This document shows positions 34,785 through 43,415 of a stretch of 64,000 nt of DNA, in pieces; position 1 is the first letter of the stretch, and the number at the start of each line of letters is the position of its first letter. The DNA lies in NCBI RefSeq assembly GCF_020010905.1, contig NZ_JAGJBY010000001.1, positions 5,166,001-5,230,000 of the forward strand, given 5' to 3'. The notes beneath the pieces are model-generated. The model did not search any database. It worked only from the letters and a program-made list of their open reading frames with translations, and was not told where the DNA came from. This stretch comes from Streptomyces acidiscabies (GTDB taxonomy: Bacteria; Actinomycetota; Actinomycetes; Streptomycetales; Streptomycetaceae). The position numbers and the translations under genes were made by a program.

Positions 34785-35699
34785 ATGCACCCGAACAGGA
34801 CAGTACGACTGCGAGCCGCGCTGATCGCGGCCGTGATCGGCCTGCTCGCCGCGCTCGTCTCCACCGCGCCGGCGACCGCGCAGGCCAACCCCTACCAGCG
34901 CGGCCCCGACCCGACCGTGAGCAGCGTCGCCGCCCAGCGCGGCACGTTCGCCACGGCCGAACTGACCGTCGCGCCGGGCAACGGGTTCAACGGCGGGAAG
35001 ATCTACTACCCGACCGACACCAGCCAAGGCACCTGGGCCGCGATCGCGGCCGTACCCGGCTACACGGCCCGCTGGGACAACGAGGGCGCCTGGATGGGGC
35101 CCTGGCTCGCGTCCTTCGGGTTCGTCGTCATCGGCATCGACACGAACAGCACCCTCGACTGGGACACCGCACGCGGCACCCAACTCCTCGCCGCGCTCGA
35201 CTACTTGACGCAGCGCAGCCCCGTACGCGACCGCGTCGACCCGAACCGGCTCGGCGTCCTCGGCCACTCCATGGGAGGCGGCGGCGCGATCAGCGCGGCC
35301 GAACGCCGGCCGGCCCTGAAGGCGGCCGTACCGCTCGCCCCCTTCTCGCCCTCGCAGAACCTCTCGACCCTCCGCGTCCCGACGATGATCGTGAGCGCGC
35401 GGGACGACAGCGTCGTGACGCCGTCGTCCGTTGACAACCTGTACGCGACCATGCCCGCCGCCACCCCGGGCGCGGCCCTCGAACTCACCACCGGCGGCCA
35501 CGGCTTCCCCACCTGGGGCAACTCCGCGGTGACCCGCCGCACGATCCCCTGGCTGAAGATCTTCCTCGACAACGACACGCGCTACACACAGTTCCTGTGC
35601 CCGTCCCTCGCGGACCCGAGCGGCATCTCCCGGTCACGGACGAAGTGCCCGTACGGTACGGCTCTGTCGGCGCCCGCAACGCAACTCGCCGTCCGCTGA
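34785..35699 (+). CDS. Secreted cutinase/PET-hydrolase-like polyesterase
   Basis: A 304-residue actinomycete type I cutinase. After a Sec signal (cleavage near ATAQA), the mature start NPYQRGPDPT, GKIYYP, VPGYTA, GHSMGGGG, FLDNDTRYTQFLCP and the late Cys pair all match the Thermobifida cutinase family that includes PET hydrolases. Probable triad: S162, D208, H239. Y-containing GYT gives the oxyanion residue. The subsite residue that is usually Trp in TP-W reads Phe (F187, APFSP). It lies 28 bp after the GDSL-CBM2 gene and probably shares its transcript. Confidence 0.85.
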   Translation: MHPNRTVRLRAALIAAVIGLLAALVSTAPATAQANPYQRGPDPTVSSVAAQRGTFATAELTVAPGNGFNGGKIYYPTDTSQGTWAAIAAVPGYTARWDNEGAWMGPWLASFGFVVIGIDTNSTLDWDTARGTQLLAALDYLTQRSPVRDRVDPNRLGVLGHSMGGGGAISAAERRPALKAAVPLAPFSPSQNLSTLRVPTMIVSARDDSVVTPSSVDNLYATMPAATPGAALELTTGGHGFPTWGNSAVTRRTIPWLKIFLDNDTRYTQFLCPSLADPSGISRSRTKCPYGTALSAPATQLAVR

Positions 35700-35716
35700 A
35701 CCGACTTGCCGCGTCA

Positions 35717-35742
35717 GCCTGCCCGGCACGGACCGGGCAGGC
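35717..35742. terminator. Bidirectional hairpin terminator
   Basis: GCCTGCCCGG-N6-CCGGGCAGGC is a perfect 10-bp stem between the converging cutinase and AraC genes. There is no U-tract; its placement supports termination from both sides. Confidence 0.75.
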
Positions 35743-35768
35743 CCGGAGCCGGAGGATCTCGGCGAGGG

Positions 35769-36620
35769 TCAACTCCGGGCGGCGCCCGGCGACATGAGGC
35801 CCGGCCACGCCAAGTCGTCGACCGCGAGGAACGGCTCCCGGGCCACCGCCGCCGGAGTCGCCCCCGTGTACGCCGCGACCTCCCGGTGCAGATGCGACTG
35901 ATCCGCGTACCCGGCGTCCGCCGCGACCCGGGACGCGGACTCGCCCGCGACCAGGCGATGGGCGGCGTGGTCGAAACGGACCAGGGACGCGGCGCGCTTC
36001 GGCGGCAGCCCGAGCTGGGAACGGAACCTGGACCACAGGCGCTTGCGGCTCCAGCCGACCTCCGCCGCGAGCCCGTCGACCCGGACCAGGCCACGGCTGA
36101 CGCCGATACGGTGCCACGCCCACGCGACCTCCGGGTCCACCGGCGCCCCCGCCTCGTACCGGCGGCCCAGCAACGCGTCCGCCAGCGCGAACCGCCCCTG
36201 CCACGACGGCACTTCGGCGAGCCGCTCCCGGATCCGGCCCGCCTCGCGGCCCCACAGGGCGTCCAGGGGCACGGCGTCGCCGTCGAGGTCGGCGGGGGAG
36301 ACGCCGAGCACCGCGCGGGCGACGACGGGGGACAGCCGCACCTGTACGCACTCGACGTCCTCGCCGCTCACCACGGCCGCACCGCCCGACCCCAGACCGG
36401 GCCCGGCGACCAGGCATCCCCGCCGCCGCCCGCCCGCACTGTCGAGCACCGGCGCTCCCGCCCCGAACTCCAGCAGCAGCGTCACCGCCGGGTGCGGGAC
36501 CATGCGCAGCGCGTCCAGGTCACGGACCCGGAACCCGGCCATGGTGAGACCGGGTGTGCGGCTGGGCCGCTCGGGGCAGGCGACGTCCCAGACAGCGGCA
36601 CCGTGCTGGAAAGTCCCCAT
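35769..36620 (-). CDS. AraC-family regulator
   Basis: A 283-residue protein. The C-terminal AraC domain includes LAAEVGWSRKRLWSRFRSQL and ADAGYADQSHLHREVAAYTG; the N-terminal half is a variable sensor domain (PHPAVTLLLEFG). It is divergent from the alpha/beta hydrolase at 36689 with a 68-bp gap, so that gene is the simplest target. Confidence 0.85.
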   Translation of the reverse strand: MGTFQHGAAVWDVACPERPSRTPGLTMAGFRVRDLDALRMVPHPAVTLLLEFGAGAPVLDSAGGRRRGCLVAGPGLGSGGAAVVSGEDVECVQVRLSPVVARAVLGVSPADLDGDAVPLDALWGREAGRIRERLAEVPSWQGRFALADALLGRRYEAGAPVDPEVAWAWHRIGVSRGLVRVDGLAAEVGWSRKRLWSRFRSQLGLPPKRAASLVRFDHAAHRLVAGESASRVAADAGYADQSHLHREVAAYTGATPAAVAREPFLAVDDLAWPGLMSPGAARS

Positions 36621-36688
36621 GGGCGCAGGCTACTTGAGGGGAACATTCGTCCAATACGGCGGCGGGCGCCGGCGGCGACAGTGGGCGC

Positions 36689-37477
36689 ATGACCGACACT
36701 CCGACGCTGGACGACGGCGACCTCCACGTACGCCAGGACGGCCCCCGCGACGCCCCCGCACTCCTCCTCATCCACGGCTCCGCCTCCTCGGCCCGCTCGT
36801 GGGACGCCCTCGTCCCCCACCTCACCGGCTCCCACCACATCGTCCGCCCCGACCTCCTCGGACACGGACGGTCGGCCAAACCCGCCGACCGCAGCTACGC
36901 CCTCCCCGACCAGGCGCGCCGCCTCGGCGCCGTACTGGACCGCCTCGGTGTCGGACACGCCGTCGCCGTGGGCCACTCCAGCGGCGGCGCGGTCGCCACA
37001 GCCCTCGCGGAACAACGCCCCGACCTGGTGACCGGGCTCGCCCTGATCAACACCGGTCCCGGCCTGTACGCGTACATCGCGTCCGATGCCAGCATCTCCC
37101 AGTGGCCGCCGACCGACGAAGAGATCCGCCGGTTCGCGAGCACCGGCTTCAGCCGTCCCGGCTACGAGATCCCGGCGGAACTCCTGGACGAGGTCCGCCA
37201 CATGACCCTCCACACCCTCACGGCGACGATGCAGGCCACGCGCGCGTACCTCGACGAACGCCCCCTCCCCGACCGGCTGGCCCCCCTCGGCAAGCCGCTG
37301 CTGGTCCTCTTCGGCGAGGACGACCGCAGGTGGCGTTCCTCGTCGGCAGCCGACTACGGCACGGTCCCGGGCGCCCGGATCGAACTCCTGCCCGGCCTCG
37401 GCCACTCACCCATCCTGGAGGACCCGCAGCGAACCGCCGCCTCTCTGCTGGCGTTCACCACAGCGCTCAGTCGCTGA
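36689..37477 (+). CDS. Alpha/beta hydrolase
   Basis: A 262-residue protein of the haloperoxidase/dienelactone-esterase-like type. LIHGSASSARSWD is the oxyanion loop, GHSSGG the nucleophile elbow, FGEDD the Asp strand and GLGHSPILEDP the His. No signal peptide. Its 3' end overlaps the converging GNAT gene by 11 bp. Substrate is unknown; the divergent AraC is the probable regulator. Confidence 0.85.
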   Translation: MTDTPTLDDGDLHVRQDGPRDAPALLLIHGSASSARSWDALVPHLTGSHHIVRPDLLGHGRSAKPADRSYALPDQARRLGAVLDRLGVGHAVAVGHSSGGAVATALAEQRPDLVTGLALINTGPGLYAYIASDASISQWPPTDEEIRRFASTGFSRPGYEIPAELLDEVRHMTLHTLTATMQATRAYLDERPLPDRLAPLGKPLLVLFGEDDRRWRSSSAADYGTVPGARIELLPGLGHSPILEDPQRTAASLLAFTTALSR

Positions 37478-37775
37478 CGCTGCTGCGGTTCTGGTAGAGG
37501 AGGTCCGCGTACGCCGGGTGGCGGTCGATCCAGGCCGAGTAGAAGGGGCAGGTCGCCAGGACCCTGAGGCCGGCGGCGCGGGCCTCGTCGAGGGAGGTCC
37601 GGGCCAGGGCGGAGCCGATGCCCCGGCCCTCGTGGGCGGGCGCCACCTCCGTGTGGACGAACACGATCAGCTCCGCCGTACGGATGTACTCCGCGAACCC
37701 GGCGACCTCGGAACCCCCGTCGATCCGCGCCTCGTAGCGGCGCGCCTCGGGTGCGTCGACGACCTCGACCGTCAC
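37467..37775 (-). CDS. Small GNAT-type N-acetyltransferase (YjdJ-like)
   Basis: A 102-residue minimal GNAT domain. VHTEVAPAHEGRGIGSALAR holds the acetyl-CoA pyrophosphate loop (R/Q-x-x-G-x-G/A type), and LATCPFYSAWIDRHPAYADL is typical of the Gcn5L1/YjdJ branch. GTG 37775 has AGGAGG upstream. Acceptor is unknown. Confidence 0.8.
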   Translation of the reverse strand: MTVEVVDAPEARRYEARIDGGSEVAGFAEYIRTAELIVFVHTEVAPAHEGRGIGSALARTSLDEARAAGLRVLATCPFYSAWIDRHPAYADLLYQNRSSVSD

Positions 37776-37837
37776 GTGTCCTCCTGAGAGTGATGCGTCA
37801 AATGGATCGGCATGGTTGACGTGGCAACTTCCGCCGT

Positions 37838-39145
37838 TCAGCCGAGCCTAATCGACGGTGTCCGGTGTGGCGTCGCCGGAGCCGGCAGCTCCCGGAGCGC
37901 GCGGACGGGGGAGAGGAAGACCGGGAGGAAGGCGCCGGCCAGGCACACCGCGCCCGCCCACACGGCGACGCGTACGTCCGCGACCTCGCCGATGAGGCCG
38001 CCCAGGGCGGAGCCGACGGCCAGGGCGCCGGTGAGCAGGAAGCGGAAGGTGGCGTTCATGCGGCCGAGCAGCGGGTCCGGGGTCAGGTGCTGGCGCAGGG
38101 TGACGCCGAGGACGTTGTCGATGCCCGTCTTGGTCATGATCGCCAGCCACCCGGCACCGGCCACCCACAGCCACGGGCCGGTGCCGACCAGGGCGACAGC
38201 CACTGCGGCGGGCGCGAACCACGGCCCGGCCAGGGCCAGGGTGCGGCCGTGGCCGAGACGGGCGGCGAGGGGGCGGGCGAGGCGGGCACCGAGCAGGATG
38301 CCCACGCCGCCGGCCGCCCAGTACAGGCCGAGTGCCCCGGCGGACAGGTGCAGTTCACGGCTGAACAGCACCGGCAGCATGGCGTTGACCATCTGCGCGC
38401 CGAGGTTGGTGAGGGTCGCGGTGAGCGCCAGGGCCCGCAGCTCGCGGGTGCCGAAGACATGGCGCAGCCCGTCCGCGATCTCGGTCCGCAGCCGTCGCCC
38501 GGCGGCCGAGGGCTTCGTGCGGGCGTGGTGGCGGGCCATACCGGTGAGGCCGCAGGCGGACGCGAGGTAGGCGAGGGCCCCGCCGAGAATCGCCAGGGGC
38601 GCCGTGAGGAGCTGGACCATGAAGCCGCCCGCGCCACGGCCGGCGATGTTGGCACCGGCCATCAGGCTGACGATGGCCGCGTTCGCCGGTACGAGGTGCT
38701 CGCGGCCGACCAGTTCGGGCAGGACGCTCTGCGAGCCGACGTCGAAGAACACCGTGGCACAGCCCGTCAGCAGCACCACCGCGTACAGCTGCGGCAGCGA
38801 GAGCACCCCCAGCCACCAGGCGAGCGGGATCGAGGCGAGCAGCACCGCGCGAGCGGCGTCGGCGGCGACCAGTACGCGGCGCCCGGACAAGCGGTCCACC
38901 CACGCGCCCGCGGGCAGCCCGATGAGCAGGAAGGCGGCGGTGGACAGCGCGGCCAGCGCACCGGCCTGGCCGGGACCGGCGTCGAGCACGGTGACGGCGA
39001 GCAGCGGAATCGCCACATAACTGACGTTGCTGCCGAGGTGACTGAGGGCGCTCGCGGCGAAGAGCGTGCGGAAGGCGCCCACGCGCCACGGGGAATCCGG
39101 TGCTTCGGTCATGCGGCGTACGGTGCGGGACACCGCACGGCTCAC
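37838..39145 (-). CDS. MFS exporter (EntS/MFS_3 type)
   Basis: About 435 residues with 12 hydrophobic segments; motif A-like GAWVDRLSGRR after TM2. The MFS_3 branch includes enterobactin and macrolide exporters. The GTG at 39145 lies near the operator at 39153-39170; ATG 39112 is an alternative start. It is divergent from the ArsR-type regulator, which probably represses both. Confidence 0.85.
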   Translation of the reverse strand: MSRAVSRTVRRMTEAPDSPWRVGAFRTLFAASALSHLGSNVSYVAIPLLAVTVLDAGPGQAGALAALSTAAFLLIGLPAGAWVDRLSGRRVLVAADAARAVLLASIPLAWWLGVLSLPQLYAVVLLTGCATVFFDVGSQSVLPELVGREHLVPANAAIVSLMAGANIAGRGAGGFMVQLLTAPLAILGGALAYLASACGLTGMARHHARTKPSAAGRRLRTEIADGLRHVFGTRELRALALTATLTNLGAQMVNAMLPVLFSRELHLSAGALGLYWAAGGVGILLGARLARPLAARLGHGRTLALAGPWFAPAAVAVALVGTGPWLWVAGAGWLAIMTKTGIDNVLGVTLRQHLTPDPLLGRMNATFRFLLTGALAVGSALGGLIGEVADVRVAVWAGAVCLAGAFLPVFLSPVRALRELPAPATPHRTPSIRLG

Positions 39146-39152
39146 TCCAGAG

Positions 39153-39170
39153 ATTTAGGCTGAGCTAAAT
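39153..39170. promoter_or_regulatory. Operator between the MFS and ArsR-type genes
   Basis: ATTTAG-N6-CTAAAT is a perfect 6-bp dyad whose last bases are the first bases of the ArsR start codon. TAGGCT (39156-39161) is a TANNNT -10 box 7 nt before the ATG, which suggests a leaderless mRNA whose promoter the repressor covers. Confidence 0.6.
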
Positions 39171-40200
39171 GATCGAGATCGAATTCACCATGCAGGACGT
39201 GGCCCGCACCCACTTCGCGATCTCCCCGCTGTGGGAGGTGATGGCCAGCGTCCGGGTGCTCAAAGGGGCGGACGAACACGGCCTGCACCGCACCTGGGCG
39301 GACCGGGTACGCCCCCGGCTGGCGGCGTCCGGTCTCGACCTGAGCCCCCTGTTCGACCTCGTCCCGCTGCCCGCGCGCTCGCCCTGGGCCGGCAGCGTCC
39401 CGGGGTTCCTCTGCCCGGCCCCCACGACACCGCTGCCGTCGCTGGAGGTGGAACTCGCCACGGTACGGGCCATGCCACCGGCGCTCCTGCGCACCACGGC
39501 CGGGGTGCCGCAGGCGCGGCTGGCGGCACTGCGCGGCGACCCGGCCGCCGAACTAGCACGGCTGGCGGACACGATCGAGGCGTACTGGGAACTGGCGCTG
39601 GCCCCGTACTGGCCGAGCATCCTCACCCTGCTGGAGGCCGACATCCGCTACCGCGCCGGACGCCTCGTCGACGGCGGCGCACAGCACCTGTTCACCGACC
39701 TCGACCCACAGGTCACCTGGGCCGAAGGCACCCTGCACCTGGATCACCGCACCGTGCGCGGAGCGCGCCGGCTCGACGGACAGGGCCTGCTGCTGGTGCC
39801 CTCCGCCTTCGTCTGGCCACGCGTCTTCTCCGTACTCGACAAACCGTGGCAGCCCTCGCTGCGCTATCCGCCCCGCGCCGTCGGCACGCTCTGGCACACC
39901 CGCCCCGCGACCGTCCCCGACGCCCTGGCCGGGGTACTGGGCCGCTCCCGCGCGATGATCCTGACCGAGCTGACCGCCCCCGCGTCCACCACCGAACTAG
40001 CCCGCCGCACCGGCCTGACCCCCGGCGGCACGTCCCAGCACCTCACCGCCCTGCGCAACGCCGGCCTGGTGAGCGCCCACCGCGCAGGCAGACAGGTCCT
40101 GTACGCACGCACCCGAGCCGGCCAGACCCTGACAGAGGCGGCACAACCGGGCACGCCACCGGGCATGCGGGCCAACCCCCTTGTTCAACCGAACGATTGA
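39169..40200 (+). CDS. ArsR-type regulator with N-terminal DUF5937-like domain
   Basis: A 343-residue protein. The N-terminal two-thirds resembles the DUF5937 sensor domain common in actinomycete ArsR-like regulators. The C-terminal winged HTH is SRAMILTELTAPASTTELA then TGLTPGGTSQHLTALRNAGL. No metal-binding CxC motif is seen in the HTH helix, so the signal is likely organic. It is divergent from the MFS exporter, its likely target. Confidence 0.85.
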   Translation: MIEIEFTMQDVARTHFAISPLWEVMASVRVLKGADEHGLHRTWADRVRPRLAASGLDLSPLFDLVPLPARSPWAGSVPGFLCPAPTTPLPSLEVELATVRAMPPALLRTTAGVPQARLAALRGDPAAELARLADTIEAYWELALAPYWPSILTLLEADIRYRAGRLVDGGAQHLFTDLDPQVTWAEGTLHLDHRTVRGARRLDGQGLLLVPSAFVWPRVFSVLDKPWQPSLRYPPRAVGTLWHTRPATVPDALAGVLGRSRAMILTELTAPASTTELARRTGLTPGGTSQHLTALRNAGLVSAHRAGRQVLYARTRAGQTLTEAAQPGTPPGMRANPLVQPND

Positions 40201-40206
40201 ACGCAT

Positions 40207-40233
40207 CGCCCGCTTCCGGATGACGCGCGGGCG
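40207..40233 (+). terminator. Hairpin after the ArsR-type gene
   Basis: CGCCCGC-N13-GCGGGCG gives a perfect 7-bp stem starting 7 bp after the stop. No U-tract. Confidence 0.5.
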
Positions 40234-40307
40234 GCCGGTGCCGGGACAGGGTGGGCAGACGCCGGGACGGCGGTCGTCCTGGTGCCGAGAAGGGACTCAC
40301 CCCCCAC

Positions 40308-41420
40308 ATGCCCAGCAAGTTCAGCAGGCGACGGATCCTCACGGTCGGCGCGGGTGCCGTCGTCGGAGCGGCGGCGATGCCCGCAGCCGCGCAGGCGGTC
40401 ACCGGCCCGCGCGAAGAGACCCGCACGCTCGACGAGTTGTACCGGGACGCCGTCGCCGAGGGCGGCAAGCTCGTCGTCTACGCGGGCGGCGACCTCGCCG
40501 ACTCCGGCAGCGGAGCCAACGCCCGCGCCGCGTTCCGCCAGCGGTTCCCCGAGATCGACCTGACGCTGATCGTGGACTACAGCAAGTACCACGACGTCCG
40601 CATCGACAACCAGCTCGCGACCGGCACCCTCGTCCCCGACGTCGTCCAGCTCCAGACCCTCCACGACTTCACCCGCTGGAAGCGCCAGGGACAGCTCCTG
40701 CGCTACAAGCCCGCCGGATTCAGCAAGCTGCACCCGCAGTTCCGCGACCCGGACGGCGCCTGGGTGGCCGGCGCGGTCCTCTCCTTCAGCTACCTGTACG
40801 ACGTCGCGGCGGCCGGCGCGGACGCGCCGCGCACCCCGCTCGACCTGATCGACCCGCGCTGGAAGGGCGCCATCGCCTCGACGTACCCGCACGACGACGA
40901 CGCGTCCCTCTACCTCTTCGCCCTGTACGTCGAGAAGTACGGCTGGGACTGGGCCGCCGCCTTCGCCGCGCAGCAGCCGCAGTTCGCGCGCGGCTCCTTC
41001 TCGCCCGGCGTCGCGGTCAGCAGCAAGCAGAAGGTCATCGGCGTCGGCACGGGCGCCAACCCGACCGTCACCAGCCCGACGAAGATGGGCATGACCGAGG
41101 GCCACCCCTTCATGGCGTGGGGCCAGCGCATCGCGATCCTCAAGCAGAGCCCGCGCCCCACGGCGGCCAAGCTCTACCTCAACTGGCAGATCTCCACCGA
41201 GCGCCAGTCCTCGGCGAGCTGGTCCGTACGGACGGACGTCCCCGCGCCCACGGGCCTGAAGCCGGTCTGGGAGTACCCGGACGCCCACCTCGACGGCTTC
41301 CCCCGCTTCATGGAGGACCGCGCCGAGGTCGAGCGCCTGAAGCAGACGTTCGCGCTGTACTTCGGCGAGGTCAGGGGCGAGCCCACGCCGGGCTGGCCGG
41401 GCCTGCACCCCGGGCGCTGA
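40308..41420 (+). CDS. Orphan Tat-exported solute-binding protein
   Basis: A 370-residue family-1 binding protein of the Fe(III)/thiamine/polyamine type (GGKLVVYAGGDLADSGSG, PDVVQLQTLHDFTRWKRQG). The N terminus SRRRILTVGAG with a hydrophobic run is a Tat signal, and no lipobox Cys follows. No permease or ATPase gene is nearby. It is followed 81 bp later by a sensor kinase and response regulator, so it may feed ligand status to that system; this is inference. ATG 40308 is the start that places RR correctly. Confidence 0.8.
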   Translation: MPSKFSRRRILTVGAGAVVGAAAMPAAAQAVTGPREETRTLDELYRDAVAEGGKLVVYAGGDLADSGSGANARAAFRQRFPEIDLTLIVDYSKYHDVRIDNQLATGTLVPDVVQLQTLHDFTRWKRQGQLLRYKPAGFSKLHPQFRDPDGAWVAGAVLSFSYLYDVAAAGADAPRTPLDLIDPRWKGAIASTYPHDDDASLYLFALYVEKYGWDWAAAFAAQQPQFARGSFSPGVAVSSKQKVIGVGTGANPTVTSPTKMGMTEGHPFMAWGQRIAILKQSPRPTAAKLYLNWQISTERQSSASWSVRTDVPAPTGLKPVWEYPDAHLDGFPRFMEDRAEVERLKQTFALYFGEVRGEPTPGWPGLHPGR

Positions 41421-41501
41421 GCCGAGCCCTCGCGGGTCAACTCCCTTGATCGGCAGCAGGTTTACACTCGGTGGTCCGTCATCGGACCCGAGGACCGCCC
41501 C

Positions 41502-42692
41502 GTGCCGCCTGCCACCTACAAGGGCCTGCCGCTGCTGCGGTCGCTCCCGCACCTCCTGCTCCTGGCCGTCGTCCTGAGCACCCTGGCCCGGCTCGCGTAC
41601 CTGCCGAGCGCGCTGTGCTGGTCGGTCGCCCCGCCCGTCGTCCTCCTGGCGACGGGCTACGGCCTGGGCCTCGGCCTGTGGGACCGGATGGGCCCCCGCG
41701 TCCGGCGCGTCTGGTTCGCCCTGCTCCTGGGCCTGTGGGCGTGGGTCGCGTGGGTGCTCCCGGTCAGGCTCGTGGGCGGCTACATCTGGCTCGCCGTACC
41801 GCTGGCGGTGCTGGCCCTGCGGATGTTCCGGGGCTGGGCCGCGCCGGCCGCCGTAGCTCTGATCACGCTGCTGCTGGCGGCGGCGATCCTGCGTACGCAG
41901 GGGACGCTCAGACCGGACCTCGCGGCCCCGCCCGTCGCGGCGGTCTGGTTCACCGCCGCCCTCTACCGCAGCCAGCAGTGGCTCGTGCACGAACTCCGGC
42001 GCACCCGCGACGAGTTGGCGCGCCGGCAGCGGGAGGCCGGGGTCCTCGCGGAGCGCTCCCGCATCGCCCGCGACCTGCACGACACCCTCGCCCAGGAACT
42101 CTCCGGCAACCGGATGCTCCTCCAGGCCGCCGAACGGGACTGGGACCGCCGCCCCGAGTCGGCCCGCCGCCAGGTCCACGCGGTCGCGGAGGCTCTCGGC
42201 GCGAGCCTCGCGGACACGCGCAGCATCATCCGGGACCTGACCCCGGCGCCCCTGGCGAGCGGCGATCTCGCGGCGGCGCTACGGGAGTTGTGCACGCACA
42301 AGGGCGTCCCCGAGGGGATGCCGCACATCGCCTTCGGCGTGCTCGGCGAGGCGGCCCGCGAGGTGCCCCCGGAGCAGGCCGCCGCGCTCCTGCGCATCAC
42401 GCAGGGCCTGCTGGCCAACGCGTGCGAGCACGCGGACGCGGCGCACGTGTGGGTGACCCTGGACCGCCGGGAGACCGGCACGGTCGCGGTGGAGGTCCGC
42501 GACGACGGGGTGGGTTTCGACCGGGACGTACAGGGAACGACCGCCGCCGGACGCGGCTTCGGCCTCGCCGCCATCCGCGACCGCCTCGCCGCGTGCGACG
42601 GAACCCTCACCGTCGACAGCACCCCCGGACACGGCACCAGAGCCCTCGCGACCCTGCCCGTCCCCGCGCTCGTCACCGGAGCCCCCCGATGA
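41502..42692 (+). CDS. NarL-type sensor histidine kinase
   Basis: A 396-residue membrane kinase. About five to six N-terminal hydrophobic helices lead to a HisKA_3 dimerisation domain with phospho-acceptor H193 (RIARDLHDTLAQELSG) and an HATPase domain (NACEHADA, DDGVGFD, GRGFGLAAIRDRL). It has only short loops and no large extracytoplasmic domain, so it may sense a membrane signal or a partner protein. Its stop overlaps the regulator's ATG. Confidence 0.9.
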   Translation: MPPATYKGLPLLRSLPHLLLLAVVLSTLARLAYLPSALCWSVAPPVVLLATGYGLGLGLWDRMGPRVRRVWFALLLGLWAWVAWVLPVRLVGGYIWLAVPLAVLALRMFRGWAAPAAVALITLLLAAAILRTQGTLRPDLAAPPVAAVWFTAALYRSQQWLVHELRRTRDELARRQREAGVLAERSRIARDLHDTLAQELSGNRMLLQAAERDWDRRPESARRQVHAVAEALGASLADTRSIIRDLTPAPLASGDLAAALRELCTHKGVPEGMPHIAFGVLGEAAREVPPEQAAALLRITQGLLANACEHADAAHVWVTLDRRETGTVAVEVRDDGVGFDRDVQGTTAAGRGFGLAAIRDRLAACDGTLTVDSTPGHGTRALATLPVPALVTGAPR

Positions 42693-43336
42693 CCGTCCGC
42701 ATCCTCTTGGTCGACGACCACGCCGTGGTCCGCGCCGGTCTCTTCGCCCTCCTCGACGGCGAGGACGGCTTCGCCGTGGTCGGCCAGACCGGCGACGGGT
42801 ACGAGGCCCTCCACCTCGCCGAGGCCCTGCGCCCCGACGTCGTCCTCATGGACCTCCGCCTCACCGACGCCCCCGGCGTGGGCGAACGGGAGGACGGCAT
42901 CGAGGCGACCCGCCGGATCGCCGCCGCGCTGCCGGACGTACGGGTCGTCGTCCTCACCAGCTACCAGGGCCAGGGGGACGTCGTCCGGGCGATGGAGGCG
43001 GGGGCGCGCGGGTACGTCTTGAAGGCGGGGCCGCCGGAGGAGCTGTTCCGGGCGGTGCGTACGGCGGTCGCCGGGGGGACGGTGCTCGCACCCGAGGCCG
43101 CCGAGCGGCTGGCCGGGCACATGGCCGACCCCGGTTCGGCGCTGACCGGGCGGGAGACCGAGGTCGTACGGCTGCTGGCGCGGGGGCACAGCAACCGGGG
43201 GATCGCGGGGGCGCTGTTCCTGACCGAGGCGACGGTGAAGACGCACCTGGTGCGGATCTATCGCAAGCTGGGTACCGAGAACCGGGCGAGCACGGTGACC
43301 GAGGCCGTCCGCCGGGGGCTGATCGAGCTGGACTGA
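42689..43336 (+). CDS. NarL/FixJ-family response regulator
   Basis: A 215-residue regulator. The receiver has D10/D11 acidic pocket residues (LVDDH), phospho-acceptor D55 (LMDLRL) and K in VLKAG. The C-terminal LuxR HTH is LTGRETEVVRLLARGHSNRG then LFLTEATVKTHLVRIYRKLG. The ATGA overlap with the kinase shows they are a pair. Targets are unknown; the pyruvate oxidase gene is next. Confidence 0.92.
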   Translation: MTVRILLVDDHAVVRAGLFALLDGEDGFAVVGQTGDGYEALHLAEALRPDVVLMDLRLTDAPGVGEREDGIEATRRIAAALPDVRVVVLTSYQGQGDVVRAMEAGARGYVLKAGPPEELFRAVRTAVAGGTVLAPEAAERLAGHMADPGSALTGRETEVVRLLARGHSNRGIAGALFLTEATVKTHLVRIYRKLGTENRASTVTEAVRRGLIELD

Positions 43337-43355
43337 GACCCTGCCCCCGATGCGC

Positions 43356-43367
43356 TTGACGTGTCAA
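43356..43367. promoter_or_regulatory. Palindrome upstream of the pyruvate oxidase gene
   Basis: TTGAC-GT-GTCAA is a perfect dyad 48 bp upstream of the start codon, followed by TAGATT (43369-43374), a possible -10 box. It could be an operator, for instance for the adjacent response regulator. Confidence 0.4.
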
Positions 43368-43415
43368 CTAGATTTGGGTCCGGCAAGAGCGACACGAGTT
43401 AGGAGAGGTCCGGCG

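Noticed and set aside
41421..41501. Promoter for the sensor kinase from TACACT near 41475
   Set aside because: A -10-like hexamer is present but no -35 at workable distance.
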